From Bacteroidota bacterium (GTDB lineage Bacteria > Bacteroidota > Bacteroidia > Sphingobacteriales > Sphingobacteriaceae): 28,333 nucleotides of DNA. Location: the NCBI GenBank assembly GCA_013286985.1, contig JABDEQ010000029.1, positions 1-28,333 on the forward strand. Direction: 5' to 3'. This document shows, piece by piece, positions 15,169-23,019 of this stretch (positions are counted from its first letter, which is position 1; each line of letters starts with the position of its first letter). Made by a program: the position numbers and the translations under genes. The notes under the pieces were generated by a model, which saw only the letters and a list, made by a program, of their open reading frames with translations, did not search any database and was not told the DNA's origin.

Positions 15169-15972
15169 TTATGCCGTGTGCAGCGCGTTACCGGTGAAGT
15201 ACAAAATAATGATAATTATACCCGCTATAATTCTATAAATACCAAATAGCTTAAAGCCTTTCTTCTCTAAAAAAGTAATAAAGCTTTTTATAGCCAGTAA
15301 TGCCACTATAAAGGCTATTACGCTGCCAATAAGCAAGTACTGAATATCCTGGTGCATTTGATCGCTGGTAAGGGTGTTGTGTTTATGAAAATCCCAGAGG
15401 TCTTTTATGGTGGCGCCAAACATGGTTGGTACCGCTAAAAAGAAAGAGAACTCGGCCGCAGCTGTACGGCTCAATTTCTGCGACATACCGCCAACAATTG
15501 AAGCTGCTGAACGCGAAACGCCCGGTATCATAGCCAAACACTGAAAGAAACCAATTTTTAGCGCGGTAAGACGGCTAATTTGTTTTTCTTCCATAACGGT
15601 GGGCTTGTTAAACCAATCGTCAACAAATAAAAGGATGATACCGCCTAATACAAAAGCAATAGCTACTACCAGCGGGCTTTCCAGCAATTTATCAATATGC
15701 TTTTTAAGCAGCAGGCCCAAAATAACTGCCGGAATAACGCCTATAATCAGTTTAATATAAAAATCAACCGAACGGACGAAGCGTTTAAAGTAAAGCACAA
15801 CTACCGCCAGTATAGCACCCAGCTGTATCACAATTTCAAATAGCTTTACAAATTCATCTTTGCTGATGCCCATTAACGAGCTGGTGATCACCATGTGCCC
15901 GGTTGATGATACCGGTAAAAATTCCGTTAATCCTTCAATAATAGCAAGGATAATAACCTGGATAATGTTCAT
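15169..15972 (-). CDS. uppP: undecaprenyl-diphosphatase
   Basis: A 267-residue inner-membrane enzyme that converts undecaprenyl diphosphate to the monophosphate, recycling the lipid carrier for peptidoglycan and other surface polymers. The two family motifs are present: [14 protein letters not shown] at 13-26 with the catalytic glutamates, and PGVSRSA at 150-156. About eight membrane segments are visible. Length and start are standard. On the same strand upstream lie DUF3098 and ftsX, an order common in Bacteroidota, where truB often follows; truB is not here. The 96-base gap upstream contains heptad arrays. Confidence 0.95.
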   Translation of the reverse strand: MNIIQVIILAIIEGLTEFLPVSSTGHMVITSSLMGISKDEFVKLFEIVIQLGAILAVVVLYFKRFVRSVDFYIKLIIGVIPAVILGLLLKKHIDKLLESPLVVAIAFVLGGIILLFVDDWFNKPTVMEEKQISRLTALKIGFFQCLAMIPGVSRSAASIVGGMSQKLSRTAAAEFSFFLAVPTMFGATIKDLWDFHKHNTLTSDQMHQDIQYLLIGSVIAFIVALLAIKSFITFLEKKGFKLFGIYRIIAGIIIIILYFTGNALHTA

Positions 15973-16004
15973 TATGTGTTAATTGGTTGAATAGGTTGAT
16001 GATG

Positions 16005-16039
16005 AGCTAAAAGCACAAAGCTAAAAGCAAGTAGCGTTA
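16005..16039 (+). repeat. five-heptad array (AGCTAAA type)
   Basis: Five 7-base units at 16005, 16012, 16019, 16026 and 16033, each starting AGC, for example AGCTAAA and AGCACAA. It lies between uppP and the DUF3098 gene and is faced by a complementary array at 16044. Confidence 0.75.
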
Positions 16040-16043
16040 GAAA

Positions 16044-16078
16044 CCTTTTGTGCTTTCTGCTTTGCGCTTTAGTCTTTA
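16044..16078 (-). repeat. five-heptad array facing the previous one
   Basis: On the plus strand the units are CCTTTTG, TGCTTTC, then TGCTTTG, CGCTTTA and GTCTTTA. On the minus strand they read as AAAGC-type heptads, so this array is in inverted orientation to 16005-16039 with a five-base gap. It overlaps the last codons and stop of the DUF3098 gene. Confidence 0.65.
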
Positions 16079-16362
16079 AGCTTTACAGCGGTTGGTTTTT
16101 TAAATATAGCGAAGAAACCTATCGCAAAACCGCCTAATACCACTAAAGGAGCAATAACAATTTTGGTAGTGCTGTAAATATCAGTAGTGCCAGACATCAG
16201 TATAAAACCAAATGCCACAACCGCTATGCTGATAATCAACAAACGGTAATTGCCTTTATCAAAAATAAAATGAATAGAGCTATCGGTAGCTTTTGCTGCC
16301 GGTTTTGGTGCTGATGATGCTGTTTTAACCGGAGTGCCTGGTTTAATGTTCTGTTGTGCCAT
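16069..16362 (-). CDS. DUF3098 small membrane protein
   Basis: A 97-residue DUF3098 protein with two membrane helices (about 37-56 and 68-90) and a short basic C-terminus. The N-terminal 30 residues are Ala/Pro/Lys-rich and probably cytoplasmic. Function is unknown. It lies between ftsX and uppP, a conserved position in Bacteroidota, which points to cell-envelope or division work. Its last residues (LKD) and stop codon fall within a heptad repeat array, so the array has reached the coding end. Confidence 0.85.
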   Translation of the reverse strand: MAQQNIKPGTPVKTASSAPKPAAKATDSSIHFIFDKGNYRLLIISIAVVAFGFILMSGTTDIYSTTKIVIAPLVVLGGFAIGFFAIFKKPTAVKLKD

Positions 16363-16409
16363 GGAGATTAATATTTTTTAATTTTATTAAATGATCTGTT
16401 TATTAAATA

Positions 16410-16476
16410 ATTCCGCAATCGAAATTCCGACCGCGTGCCGCCTTAGCTTTAGCGGTGGCGCACTTCCGAAATCCTT
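16410..16476 (-). repeat. heptad array interrupted by a 32-bp core, copy 1
   Basis: Three heptads (ATTCCGC, AATCGAA, then ATTCCGA) at 16410-16430. A 32-base core with imperfect dyad symmetry follows at 16431-16462, then two more heptads (CTTCCGA, AATCCTT) at 16463-16476. Three plus two makes five. The end overlaps the ftsX stop codon. The core is identical at 26654-26685. Confidence 0.8.
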
Positions 16477-17353
16477 ACCTATACAAGTTGTATATTTTTA
16501 AACGTAAAAACTTGTTCACTGCCAAAAAGGTGCTAAAGCCTGATATAAAGATGCCTAAACCGACAATAAAAACAAATATGAACCCAAATTCTGTATAATT
16601 CCTGAGGATGATCAGATCGGGGATTTCTTTATAGGCGAGCGATAATGTGCCTAATAAAATTACAATAGCTATCAGCGCCCCTAAAATGCCATGCCATATA
16701 CCGTACAAAATAAACGGCTTACGGATAAAGCCTTTGGTGGCACCTACCAATTGCATCGATTTAATTAAAAAGCGCTGCGAGTAAATGGCCAGCCTGATGG
16801 TATTGTTAATCAACGCCACCGAAAGTATTATAAATATACCGGCAAAAGCCAGTATAATTAAGCTGATGGTAGTAATATTCTGGTTCATTTGGTCGACTAA
16901 TGATTGCTGGTATTTTACCTCCTTAACCAACGGATTTTTTAACAGCTGTGCTTTAAATTTCTCTATATCTGCATTATTGGCATAATCGGCCTTCAGGTAA
17001 ACATCTAATGATTGCGACAGGGGGTTATAGCCTAAAAACTTCACAAAATCTTCGCCTAAATCCTTTTGCAGGTTGCGGGCAGCCAGTTCTTTGCTCACAT
17101 ATTGGGTTTGTTTCACCATTGGGTTACCGTCCAGTTGTTTTTGCAGTTGCAGCACATCGGTTTCGTGTGCGGCATCATCCACAAAAATATTCAGCACGAT
17201 GTTTTCCTTTACGTAGCGCGAAAGGTTATTGGCTTCTACCAAAATGAGGCCAAGCAGCCCGATCATTGATAGCACCATGGCAATACCAAAAACAGTTGAT
17301 ATGTATATCGTTTTAGTTTTCTTTGCTGATGCACTTGCTTCAAACTCTTCCAT
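16475..17353 (-). CDS. ftsX: cell-division ABC transporter permease FtsX
   Basis: A 292-residue FtsX. With FtsE it forms an ABC-type complex at the division site that activates peptidoglycan hydrolases outside the membrane. One helix lies near residues 17-40, an extracellular domain at about 45-160 (with DVLQLQKQLDGNPMVKQTQY), and three further helices at about 165-190, 215-235 and 255-280. The sequence before the last helices, QRFLIKSMQLVGATKGFIRKPF, is the FtsX-type coupling region. ftsE is not in the window. The start codon at 17353 has a heptad array 10 bases upstream. Confidence 0.92.
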   Translation of the reverse strand: MEEFEASASAKKTKTIYISTVFGIAMVLSMIGLLGLILVEANNLSRYVKENIVLNIFVDDAAHETDVLQLQKQLDGNPMVKQTQYVSKELAARNLQKDLGEDFVKFLGYNPLSQSLDVYLKADYANNADIEKFKAQLLKNPLVKEVKYQQSLVDQMNQNITTISLIILAFAGIFIILSVALINNTIRLAIYSQRFLIKSMQLVGATKGFIRKPFILYGIWHGILGALIAIVILLGTLSLAYKEIPDLIILRNYTEFGFIFVFIVGLGIFISGFSTFLAVNKFLRLKIYNLYR

Positions 17354-17363
17354 TTTTTATTTA

Positions 17364-17398
17364 GATATGAGATAGGGGACATGAGATTTGAGATAAAA
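17364..17398 (+). repeat. five-heptad array (GATATGA type) at the ftsX start
   Basis: Five 7-base units at 17364, 17371, 17378, 17385 and 17392, beginning GAT or GAC, for example GATATGA, GACATGA and GATTTGA. It lies 10 bases upstream of the ftsX start codon, within the expected leader. Confidence 0.75.
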
Positions 17399-17575
17399 CA
17401 ATCGTTTAAATCAATATCCACTTCCTATAACTCTAGGTTATGTCGCGAAAATAAGAAACCTTATCCTAAAGGTAAAAGTTTATCTGTTATTATTACGGGT
17501 TATGCTGGTAAATAGGCCGGGGTTTAACAATTTTTAACAGGGAATGTTAAAACCAGATGGCAATTAAGTATTACT

Positions 17576-18349
17576 TTATGGCTTAGTTTTTTCAGGTAAC
17601 TCCGTAGGTGACAGCTTGCCATTGATATAGACCGCCTTGTTACAATCAGAGCCTTTAGAATAATATTGAATAATGTCGTCAGTAATCTCAAAATCTCTAT
17701 TTTGGGCTTTAACTACCTTAAATTTTCCACTATAATATCCATTTAGCCATCTAACTCGATACAAATAATCGAAATTATCAATTCTTTCAGGATATACTTC
17801 ATCATAAATTGTTTTAGTAAAATTGATTGGCAAATCACCGATATCTAGATCTATTGATTTGTACGCATTAGGGCTATCGCTATGACCAGTACCATTACTG
17901 TCATATGTAAAATAATCCCGCACAATTCTGTCTAATTGAATAGAAATATTTCTAATTGGAAACTCGGTCAAATTACTAATGTCAATACGAATACCGATTG
18001 GCCCTCGAACACTGAATTTAAGAGTTGGAACACTTTCACCACCCGTTACATTGTTTAATGTTCTATTTTGTAATTCTTGAATTTTTTTATTTTTTTTATT
18101 TAATTCATTTTGAAGTTCAAGGACAGTTTGTTGAGTTTTAATAATGTCATCACTACGATTTAAGAGTTTAAATTGTAAATCGCTTATCTCCTTTTGCTTT
18201 GCCTCATTTTTTTGGGCTACTATTGTATTTGCTTCTGCATCTTTAATTTGCTTTATGATTTGTAAGATAGCGACAGTAAGTGCGAAGACACCTGCAATAA
18301 TAGTGCATATAATAATGACGTTCGTTAAACTCATTTTGTGAATATTCAT
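17576..18349 (-). CDS. unknown membrane-anchored coiled-coil protein
   Basis: I do not recognise a family. It has 257 residues from the ATG at 18349; an ATG five codons later is an alternative. One N-terminal helix (about 9-31) is followed by a coiled coil (about 32-95, rich in K, E, Q and L with heptad spacing) and a C-terminal beta-rich domain (about 105-245) of unknown type. The last residues (PTELPEKTKP) are polar. The gene is markedly more AT-rich than its neighbours, with many AAT and ATT codons, and stands alone between ftsX and the DUF922 gene, so it may be a recent arrival. A short hairpin (GGCAC...GTGCC) lies just upstream, near 18383-18398. Confidence 0.65.
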   Translation of the reverse strand: MNIHKMSLTNVIIICTIIAGVFALTVAILQIIKQIKDAEANTIVAQKNEAKQKEISDLQFKLLNRSDDIIKTQQTVLELQNELNKKNKKIQELQNRTLNNVTGGESVPTLKFSVRGPIGIRIDISNLTEFPIRNISIQLDRIVRDYFTYDSNGTGHSDSPNAYKSIDLDIGDLPINFTKTIYDEVYPERIDNFDYLYRVRWLNGYYSGKFKVVKAQNRDFEITDDIIQYYSKGSDCNKAVYINGKLSPTELPEKTKP

Positions 18350-18527
18350 TGAACTTATTGGATGTATGTTTTTAGGCTAGAGGGCACTTTTTTGTGCCAT
18401 GATTGCAATATTACCTAAATATAATCAAATCTTTCCGCTTTGGACATTTCTCTCGTATCTCACCAAAACTGCGATATCAATACCTAAAATCCGAAGGGAA
18501 TTCTGAACGCGGAATAACAACCTTTTG

Positions 18528-19085
18528 TCAGCGCCCCTCATCAGCAGTCGGTGCATTTTCCAGGCGTTTTTTAAAATAGGCGTCCCAGCTTTGCTGCTGT
18601 GGGCGGTTTATCATGTGCTGTGTATCTTCGTCGTAATCGTGATTTAACTGTTTGTATTTGGCATCAATGCGGTTAAAAATAGCGGCAGCCTGTGATTGGT
18701 AATCGGCATAAAAAACAGTTTTAGCAACGGCCCGCAACAATTCCTGCTGTTCCATGTAGGCAATAATATAATGCCCTTGCTCGTGCTTCAAAATCTCGGT
18801 CAGCATGGCGGGTGAGGTTACTTGTCGCCTGTCCAGCCATGATCTATCACTGTTCATCGTTAACTGGATGTTAAAGTTGAGCAGGTAATAATTTCTTTGC
18901 CGATGAGCCTCGTATCTGAAATCGATAGAACAATTGGTATAGGCCACCACCTCGCCGTTATAACTGTTTGGAACACCCTTGAAATCATTAACTGTTAAAA
19001 CACGGTATGGCTGTGCAAGGGCCGTAAAGCCAATAAAAACAAACACAGCCACACCTATCCACCGCAGCGCCTTAAAGTTCATCAT
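18528..19085 (-). CDS. DUF922 secreted zinc-protease-like protein
   Basis: A 185-residue exported protein of the DUF922 family, predicted zinc-dependent proteases. A signal peptide covers about residues 5-25 (start Met-Met; the ATG at 19082 is equally possible). The motif HEQGH (His101, Glu102, His105) in LKHEQGHYIIAYM is the only clear catalytic element. The C-terminal part is helical and polar. Activity is inferred from the motif only. Its start is 18 bases after the stop of the SPFH gene on the same strand, so they are probably co-transcribed. Confidence 0.82.
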   Translation of the reverse strand: MMNFKALRWIGVAVFVFIGFTALAQPYRVLTVNDFKGVPNSYNGEVVAYTNCSIDFRYEAHRQRNYYLLNFNIQLTMNSDRSWLDRRQVTSPAMLTEILKHEQGHYIIAYMEQQELLRAVAKTVFYADYQSQAAAIFNRIDAKYKQLNHDYDEDTQHMINRPQQQSWDAYFKKRLENAPTADEGR

Positions 19086-19103
19086 ACTTAAAAGTAAAAA
19101 TTT

Positions 19104-20042
19104 TTACTTTTTGACAGGTGCACCATGCAATTGGTTTAATGCCATCATTTCTTTCATGGTTTGCTGCATAGCATCGGTTGATCCATCTAAGAAAATAACG
19201 TTGCCCTGAGAGTTTTCTGCGAAATGCTTAATAGATTCTGTCCACATGGTAAATAATATTACCGAGGTATCCATATCAGCCTGCTGCATTTCTTTTGCTG
19301 CTACTGACATACCCTTGGCCACTTCCTCGCGGAACAAAGCCACACCCTGTCCGCGCAGCTGCGATGCCTGGCGTTCTGCTTCTGCCGATATTTTGATGGC
19401 ATTACCTTCTGCCTCGGCTGCTTTTGTTTTGGTGATCAACAGTGCCTGGCCTTCATTTTCGGCAGCCGCTTTCAGGTTGTTTGAGGCTACTACCTGGCTC
19501 ATTGATTTCATAATTACCTCGTCAAAGGTAATATCGTTCAATTGCAGATCCTGCAGGTGATATCCCCAGCCTTCCAGTATTACGTCAAGTTGCTCTTTTA
19601 CGTGTTCAACAATATCGCGGCGCAATATCAATACTTCCGACTGGCGTTTGGTAGCCACAAATGCCCTGATTGAACCTTCAACCGTACGGATAAGCGCCTG
19701 CATGAGGTTACGCTCGTCAACAAATTTAAAGGCTACGTTTTTGATGGTTTCTTCCTGCTGATCCAATACCGAATACAGCAACATCGCCTTAAAGTAAACA
19801 TTGGCCTGGTCAAACGTTACCGCTTGAAATTCCAGTTCAACCGAACGGTTCTGGATAGATATTTTTGAATAAATGGTTTCAATAAACGGGATTTTGAAAT
19901 TTAAGCCCGGTGCAAGGATTCGGCGGTACTTTCCAAAAACTGTAATTACTACTATAGTGCCTTGTTTTACAGACACAAATGATGAGAAGAGAATCACCAC
20001 AAAAATAAAAATAACAATTAAAAAGCCTATTTGAGGGGTCAT
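19104..20042 (-). CDS. SPFH/band-7 membrane scaffold protein
   Basis: A stomatin/prohibitin-type SPFH protein of 312 residues from the ATG at 20042. A TTG at 20063 would add seven residues before the hydrophobic N-terminus and is less likely. One N-terminal helix (about 5-24) anchors it. The SPFH domain follows (GTIVVITVFGKYRRILAPGL, then SIQNRSVELEFQAVTFD). A long helical coiled-coil region is rich in Ala/Glu (AEAEGNAIKISAEAERQA). Such proteins assemble into rings in membrane microdomains and often serve proteases; no protease of the NfeD type is adjacent. It is followed by the DUF922 gene. Confidence 0.9.
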   Translation of the reverse strand: MTPQIGFLIVIFIFVVILFSSFVSVKQGTIVVITVFGKYRRILAPGLNFKIPFIETIYSKISIQNRSVELEFQAVTFDQANVYFKAMLLYSVLDQQEETIKNVAFKFVDERNLMQALIRTVEGSIRAFVATKRQSEVLILRRDIVEHVKEQLDVILEGWGYHLQDLQLNDITFDEVIMKSMSQVVASNNLKAAAENEGQALLITKTKAAEAEGNAIKISAEAERQASQLRGQGVALFREEVAKGMSVAAKEMQQADMDTSVILFTMWTESIKHFAENSQGNVIFLDGSTDAMQQTMKEMMALNQLHGAPVKK

Positions 20043-20139
20043 GGTTAATATTTTAAATTCCAATAAATGTAAAAAAATTATTGGTGTGCTATTTGTCTTT
20101 TTATAAAAAGCTTTTAATAAAACACATCATCTATCTACC

Positions 20140-20325
20140 ATGAACTTAAAAAGAACTTTTGGCGCCATTTTAACCATATTGGGTATCGTCGGTCTAATAT
20201 TTACCGGTGTATCTATCATTAATCACAGCGGTGGCGTAACAACACTTACAGTTGTAGGCATTATAGGCATCTTATTTTTCTTTACCGGGATAAGCCTTAT
20301 ACGCACTACTAAAGACGAGGTGTAG
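20140..20325 (+). CDS. two-helix membrane miniprotein
   Basis: A 61-residue protein consisting of two membrane helices (about 7-28 and 36-54) joined by a short polar turn (NHSGGV) with a basic N-terminus and a charged C-terminus. No known family recognised. It is divergent from the SPFH gene; the 97 bases between them hold a perfect 14-base palindrome, CTTTTTATAAAAAG (20097-20110), and a TTTG at 20092 but no good -7 box. Good start, stop and hydrophobicity support a real gene. Confidence 0.6.
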   Translation: MNLKRTFGAILTILGIVGLIFTGVSIINHSGGVTTLTVVGIIGILFFFTGISLIRTTKDEV

Positions 20326-20332
20326 GTTAAGG

Positions 20333-20697
20333 GTGTTCGAAACCCTGAAAATAAACAACAAGGCTGTCATCCTGAATATTAAAATCCGGCGGGATTCTGA
20401 AGGTGAAATGACATTGACTGTAGGTATGCTACAAGCCAGCGTACAGGTTTCGTACCGATGGCACGATATGGTTGTTGATTTTTCTTTCTACCGAGATTTG
20501 ACCCCTCTGGGGTCTTTCCTTTGATTTAATTATCCAAATAGGTCATAGGTAGTGATAGCGAAAGATCTTCTGCTTCAGAAAAGCACGCGGTTATTGCATA
20601 TTACAGAAGATTTTTCGCTGCGCTCAAAAGATAGTTCTTCTCCGCCATACTGGCGGATCAGAATGACAAAAAGGTGCTCTATATATCTTTCGAACAC
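20333..20697. mobile_element. nested inverted-repeat element without transposase (type A)
   Basis: Fills most of the 389-base gap between 20325 and 20715. The outer ends are GTGTTCGAAA (20333) and its complement (ending 20697). Inside these, TGTCATCCTGA (20365) pairs with TCAGAATGACA (20658-20668), ten of eleven bases. Further hairpins are GACCCC...GGGGTC (20500-20514) and TCCGCCA...TGGCGGA (20641-20657). No credible gene is inside. It resembles a MITE or palindromic intergenic repeat. No target duplication was recognised. Confidence 0.55.
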
Positions 20698-20714
20698 TCA
20701 AGGGTATAGTCCCG

Positions 20715-21869
20715 TTAATTGCTTACCAGCGCACTATCAACCGGGTTAGCATTTGGCGTAAGCAGCCCATCGTCCGAAATATTTAAGCCCGACTGGGGGA
20801 AATCAGTTTCGGTAAGGGTTTTTATGCGCGCCAGTGCCCGGTTAAGCGTATCAACCTCCAAACCATTATTATGACTTTGGATATTTGACAGGATTCGTCC
20901 TTTTAAAAATTCGCCTTTTTTGTTTACATAAACCTTCAACAGGGGGGCATAACCGCAAATGCCGGCAACGCTTACACTTCTATAAGTGTAAAAATTACCC
21001 AGGCTATAGGCAATTAACCTGTTTTTATAAATTTCCATTGCGCGGCATACATGGGGGCCGTTACCCAATATAATATCGGCACCCGCATCAATGGCGTTAT
21101 GGGCAAACGCCCTTACATCGCCGCGCTTTTCGTTGATGTACGATTCATCAGCCAGGGGCACATGTTCATAAGCAACACCTTCGCCGCCGCCATGGAATGA
21201 TACAATTACAATATCACATTGTTGCTTAAGGTTCTGTATAGTTGCCGTAGCATTTTGCAGATCTAAAATAGATAGCGTTTGATTATTGGGCGCAAAGGCG
21301 CAAAAACCATAAGTAACGCCATCAATCTCAAATATAGATGACGGGTGACTAACCTGCCCTCCGTATTGAATGCCCAGGCTGTCCAGCACATGCATGGTAC
21401 CAAAGCGGCCGTTGTCACCAAAATCACCAATATGGTTATTGGCCAGGCTTAACAAATTAAATCCGGCATCTTTTAGCACGCCGGCATAATATTGCGGCAT
21501 CCTGAATAAATAGCCTTTGCTGCGCAGGTTCAATTTATATTGAGCCGGGGCGCCGGTATCAAGCAGCGCGCCTTCCAAATTACCAAAAGTAACATCCGCA
21601 TTCCGCAGCTCATCGCTCACATTTTTAAAGCTGTTAAATAATATGCTGTCGCTTGGTAAGGTTTTATTGTCGGGATAAGAAGTGCCCAGCATAATATCGC
21701 CAACGGCGGCAATACAAAAAGAATCGCGCGGGGCAATTAAGGGTAGGATAACTGTGTCCCGTTTTATTTTATTTTTATGCCGGCGAGGCGTTTGCTGCAC
21801 AATGGGCATTTCCTGGCAGGCAGCCAGTAATAATAGCACAGCAGATAAAAAAAATAAACGGAACCGCAT
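20715..21869 (-). CDS. CapA-family lipoprotein
   Basis: A 384-residue CapA-type protein (the metallophosphatase-like family named after the poly-gamma-glutamate capsule gene). It starts at the ATG at 21869; the TTG at 21965 is rejected because it would bury the signal. The N-terminus is a lipoprotein signal ending LLLLAAC with Cys18. The family core is visible: AVGDIMLGTSYPD, TFGNLEGALLD, SLANNHIGDFGDNG, IVSFHGGGEG and ILGNGPHVCRAMEIY. No other capsule gene is nearby, so a specific role in polyglutamate synthesis cannot be claimed. It lies next to the nested repeat element. Confidence 0.85.
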   Translation of the reverse strand: MRFRLFFLSAVLLLLAACQEMPIVQQTPRRHKNKIKRDTVILPLIAPRDSFCIAAVGDIMLGTSYPDNKTLPSDSILFNSFKNVSDELRNADVTFGNLEGALLDTGAPAQYKLNLRSKGYLFRMPQYYAGVLKDAGFNLLSLANNHIGDFGDNGRFGTMHVLDSLGIQYGGQVSHPSSIFEIDGVTYGFCAFAPNNQTLSILDLQNATATIQNLKQQCDIVIVSFHGGGEGVAYEHVPLADESYINEKRGDVRAFAHNAIDAGADIILGNGPHVCRAMEIYKNRLIAYSLGNFYTYRSVSVAGICGYAPLLKVYVNKKGEFLKGRILSNIQSHNNGLEVDTLNRALARIKTLTETDFPQSGLNISDDGLLTPNANPVDSALVSN

Positions 21870-22003
21870 TTTTAAAAGGTAAAAGGCATTAGCAATAAGT
21901 TTTATCAAAATCTGCCGCACAAAATCTTTTTGCTGATCAGCTTCGCGATGATATGCAGCAAGCAATTTAACTTATTATTTATTAAAAGTATGTTAAGATT
22001 GCG

Positions 22004-22036
22004 CAAAAAAAAATCCCTCCGGTTTCGGAAGGATTT
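22004..22036 (-). terminator. terminator after the C40 peptidase gene
   Basis: Stem 22011-22021 with 22026-22036, one mismatch, GTTT-type loop, followed on the minus strand by a run of nine T residues. Confidence 0.8.
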
Positions 22037-22058
22037 ATCAATCAGGTTTATAATTTCA

Positions 22059-22628
22059 TTAGTTTTTGTCGTCTTCTTTTTCAAGCTCTGCTTTAAATGA
22101 TTCCAGCATACGTCCGCCACGATAAAAATAGCGTTTGTAGTAGGCATCATCAAGGCTGCTGATAGCTACCCCTCTTGATGAGGCATGTGCAAACCGGTTA
22201 TTACCCAAATAAATGCCCACATGCGATATGCGGCGGCTGTGTATTTTAAAGAAAACCAAATCGCCTTCTTTCAAATCATCTCTTTTTACGGGGCTCACCA
22301 TGCTGAATATATCGCGCGAATTGCGCTCAATATCCATATTAAAAACTTTGCTGTATAATTCTTTGGTAAAGGCCGAGCAATCAATGCCTTTGCGCGATGT
22401 TCCGCCAAAACGGTAAGGAGTACCTATCCAATCATAAACAAAGTGAAAAAGCTTCATATTTGAGGTTGCCGAAAACGCAACACCCATAATTTGAGATAAA
22501 TAATCTTTTGCTAAACTCTCCTGATCGTCGGATGTCTTATCGTCAGTTGAAGTTGGACTGATTTTTGTTTGAGCTTGTGCAGCTAATACGCTGAAAAATA
22601 GTGCAATAACGATAGTAACTTTCTTCAT
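22059..22628 (-). CDS. NlpC/P60 (C40) cell-wall peptidase
   Basis: A 189-residue exported cysteine peptidase that cuts peptide stems of peptidoglycan. The signal peptide is MKKVTIVIALFFSVLAAQA. The catalytic Cys84 is in KGIDCSAFTKELY, His136 in ISHVGIYLGN, and a third residue, His148, in RFAHASS. The domain is single, with a linker of about 50 residues before it (which is longer than in minimal family members) and a short basic-acidic tail. It is divergent from pdhA across a 391-base region that contains a promoter for it at 22701-22731. Confidence 0.9.
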   Translation of the reverse strand: MKKVTIVIALFFSVLAAQAQTKISPTSTDDKTSDDQESLAKDYLSQIMGVAFSATSNMKLFHFVYDWIGTPYRFGGTSRKGIDCSAFTKELYSKVFNMDIERNSRDIFSMVSPVKRDDLKEGDLVFFKIHSRRISHVGIYLGNNRFAHASSRGVAISSLDDAYYKRYFYRGGRMLESFKAELEKEDDKN

Positions 22629-22700
22629 TTAATTAAAGGTTTGTTGTTTTTTGCCAACAAATTGTTTATTAAATTGGACACCCCTGTGTACTGTTGGCTA

Positions 22701-22731
22701 CAAAACTATTCAATTTTTTTAAAATTGCAAC
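22701..22731 (-). promoter_or_regulatory. promoter of the C40 peptidase gene
   Basis: On the minus strand, a GTTG -33 element (22731-22728), a 19-base spacer and TAGTTTTG (22708-22701), which matches TAnnTTTG. The leader is about 65-70 bases. Confidence 0.5.
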
Positions 22732-22953
22732 TAAATGACTTTATTTTTCAACATTAGTTGCATTTATTAATCGTTTAAAATATTGCTCAATAGGCAATGG
22801 CTTTTATAGCTTTTTATACATAAATCCCCTCTTTGTGGAATTTACGGGGAGCAATTTACTCTACTTTTTTTACGGGAGGATTAACAATAAGGTTTGGATT
22901 GAATATAAATAACTCTATTTTAAGTAAAATAACCTGTTACAAATCTTTCATAG

Positions 22954-22984
22954 TTTCATATTTTCAAGGATATAATTAGATTTG
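22954..22984 (+). promoter_or_regulatory. promoter of pdhA
   Basis: TTTC at 22954-22957 as a near-match -33 box, a 19-base spacer, and TAGATTTG at 22977-22984, an exact TAnnTTTG -7 box. Transcription would start near 22990, about 30 bases before the ATG at 23020. Confidence 0.55.
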
Positions 22985-23019
22985 CGCTTTACTCAGAAAT
23001 TTGACCGTTTTAATATAAC

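Larger units (their letters stand above)
22629..23019. other. 391-base divergent control region of the C40 peptidase and pdhA
   Basis: Holds promoters for both neighbours, described separately. A 9-base inverted repeat, TGCAACTAA (22726-22734) and TTAGTTGCA (22754-22762), spans the -33 side of the peptidase promoter. A 7-base hairpin, TTTGTTG/CAACAAA (22640-22661), is in the peptidase leader. No gene is supported. Confidence 0.5.

Noticed and set aside
20333..20524. 63-codon frame inside the element at 20333-20697
   Set aside because: It begins within the inverted-repeat end with a non-ATG codon and has no recognisable domain.
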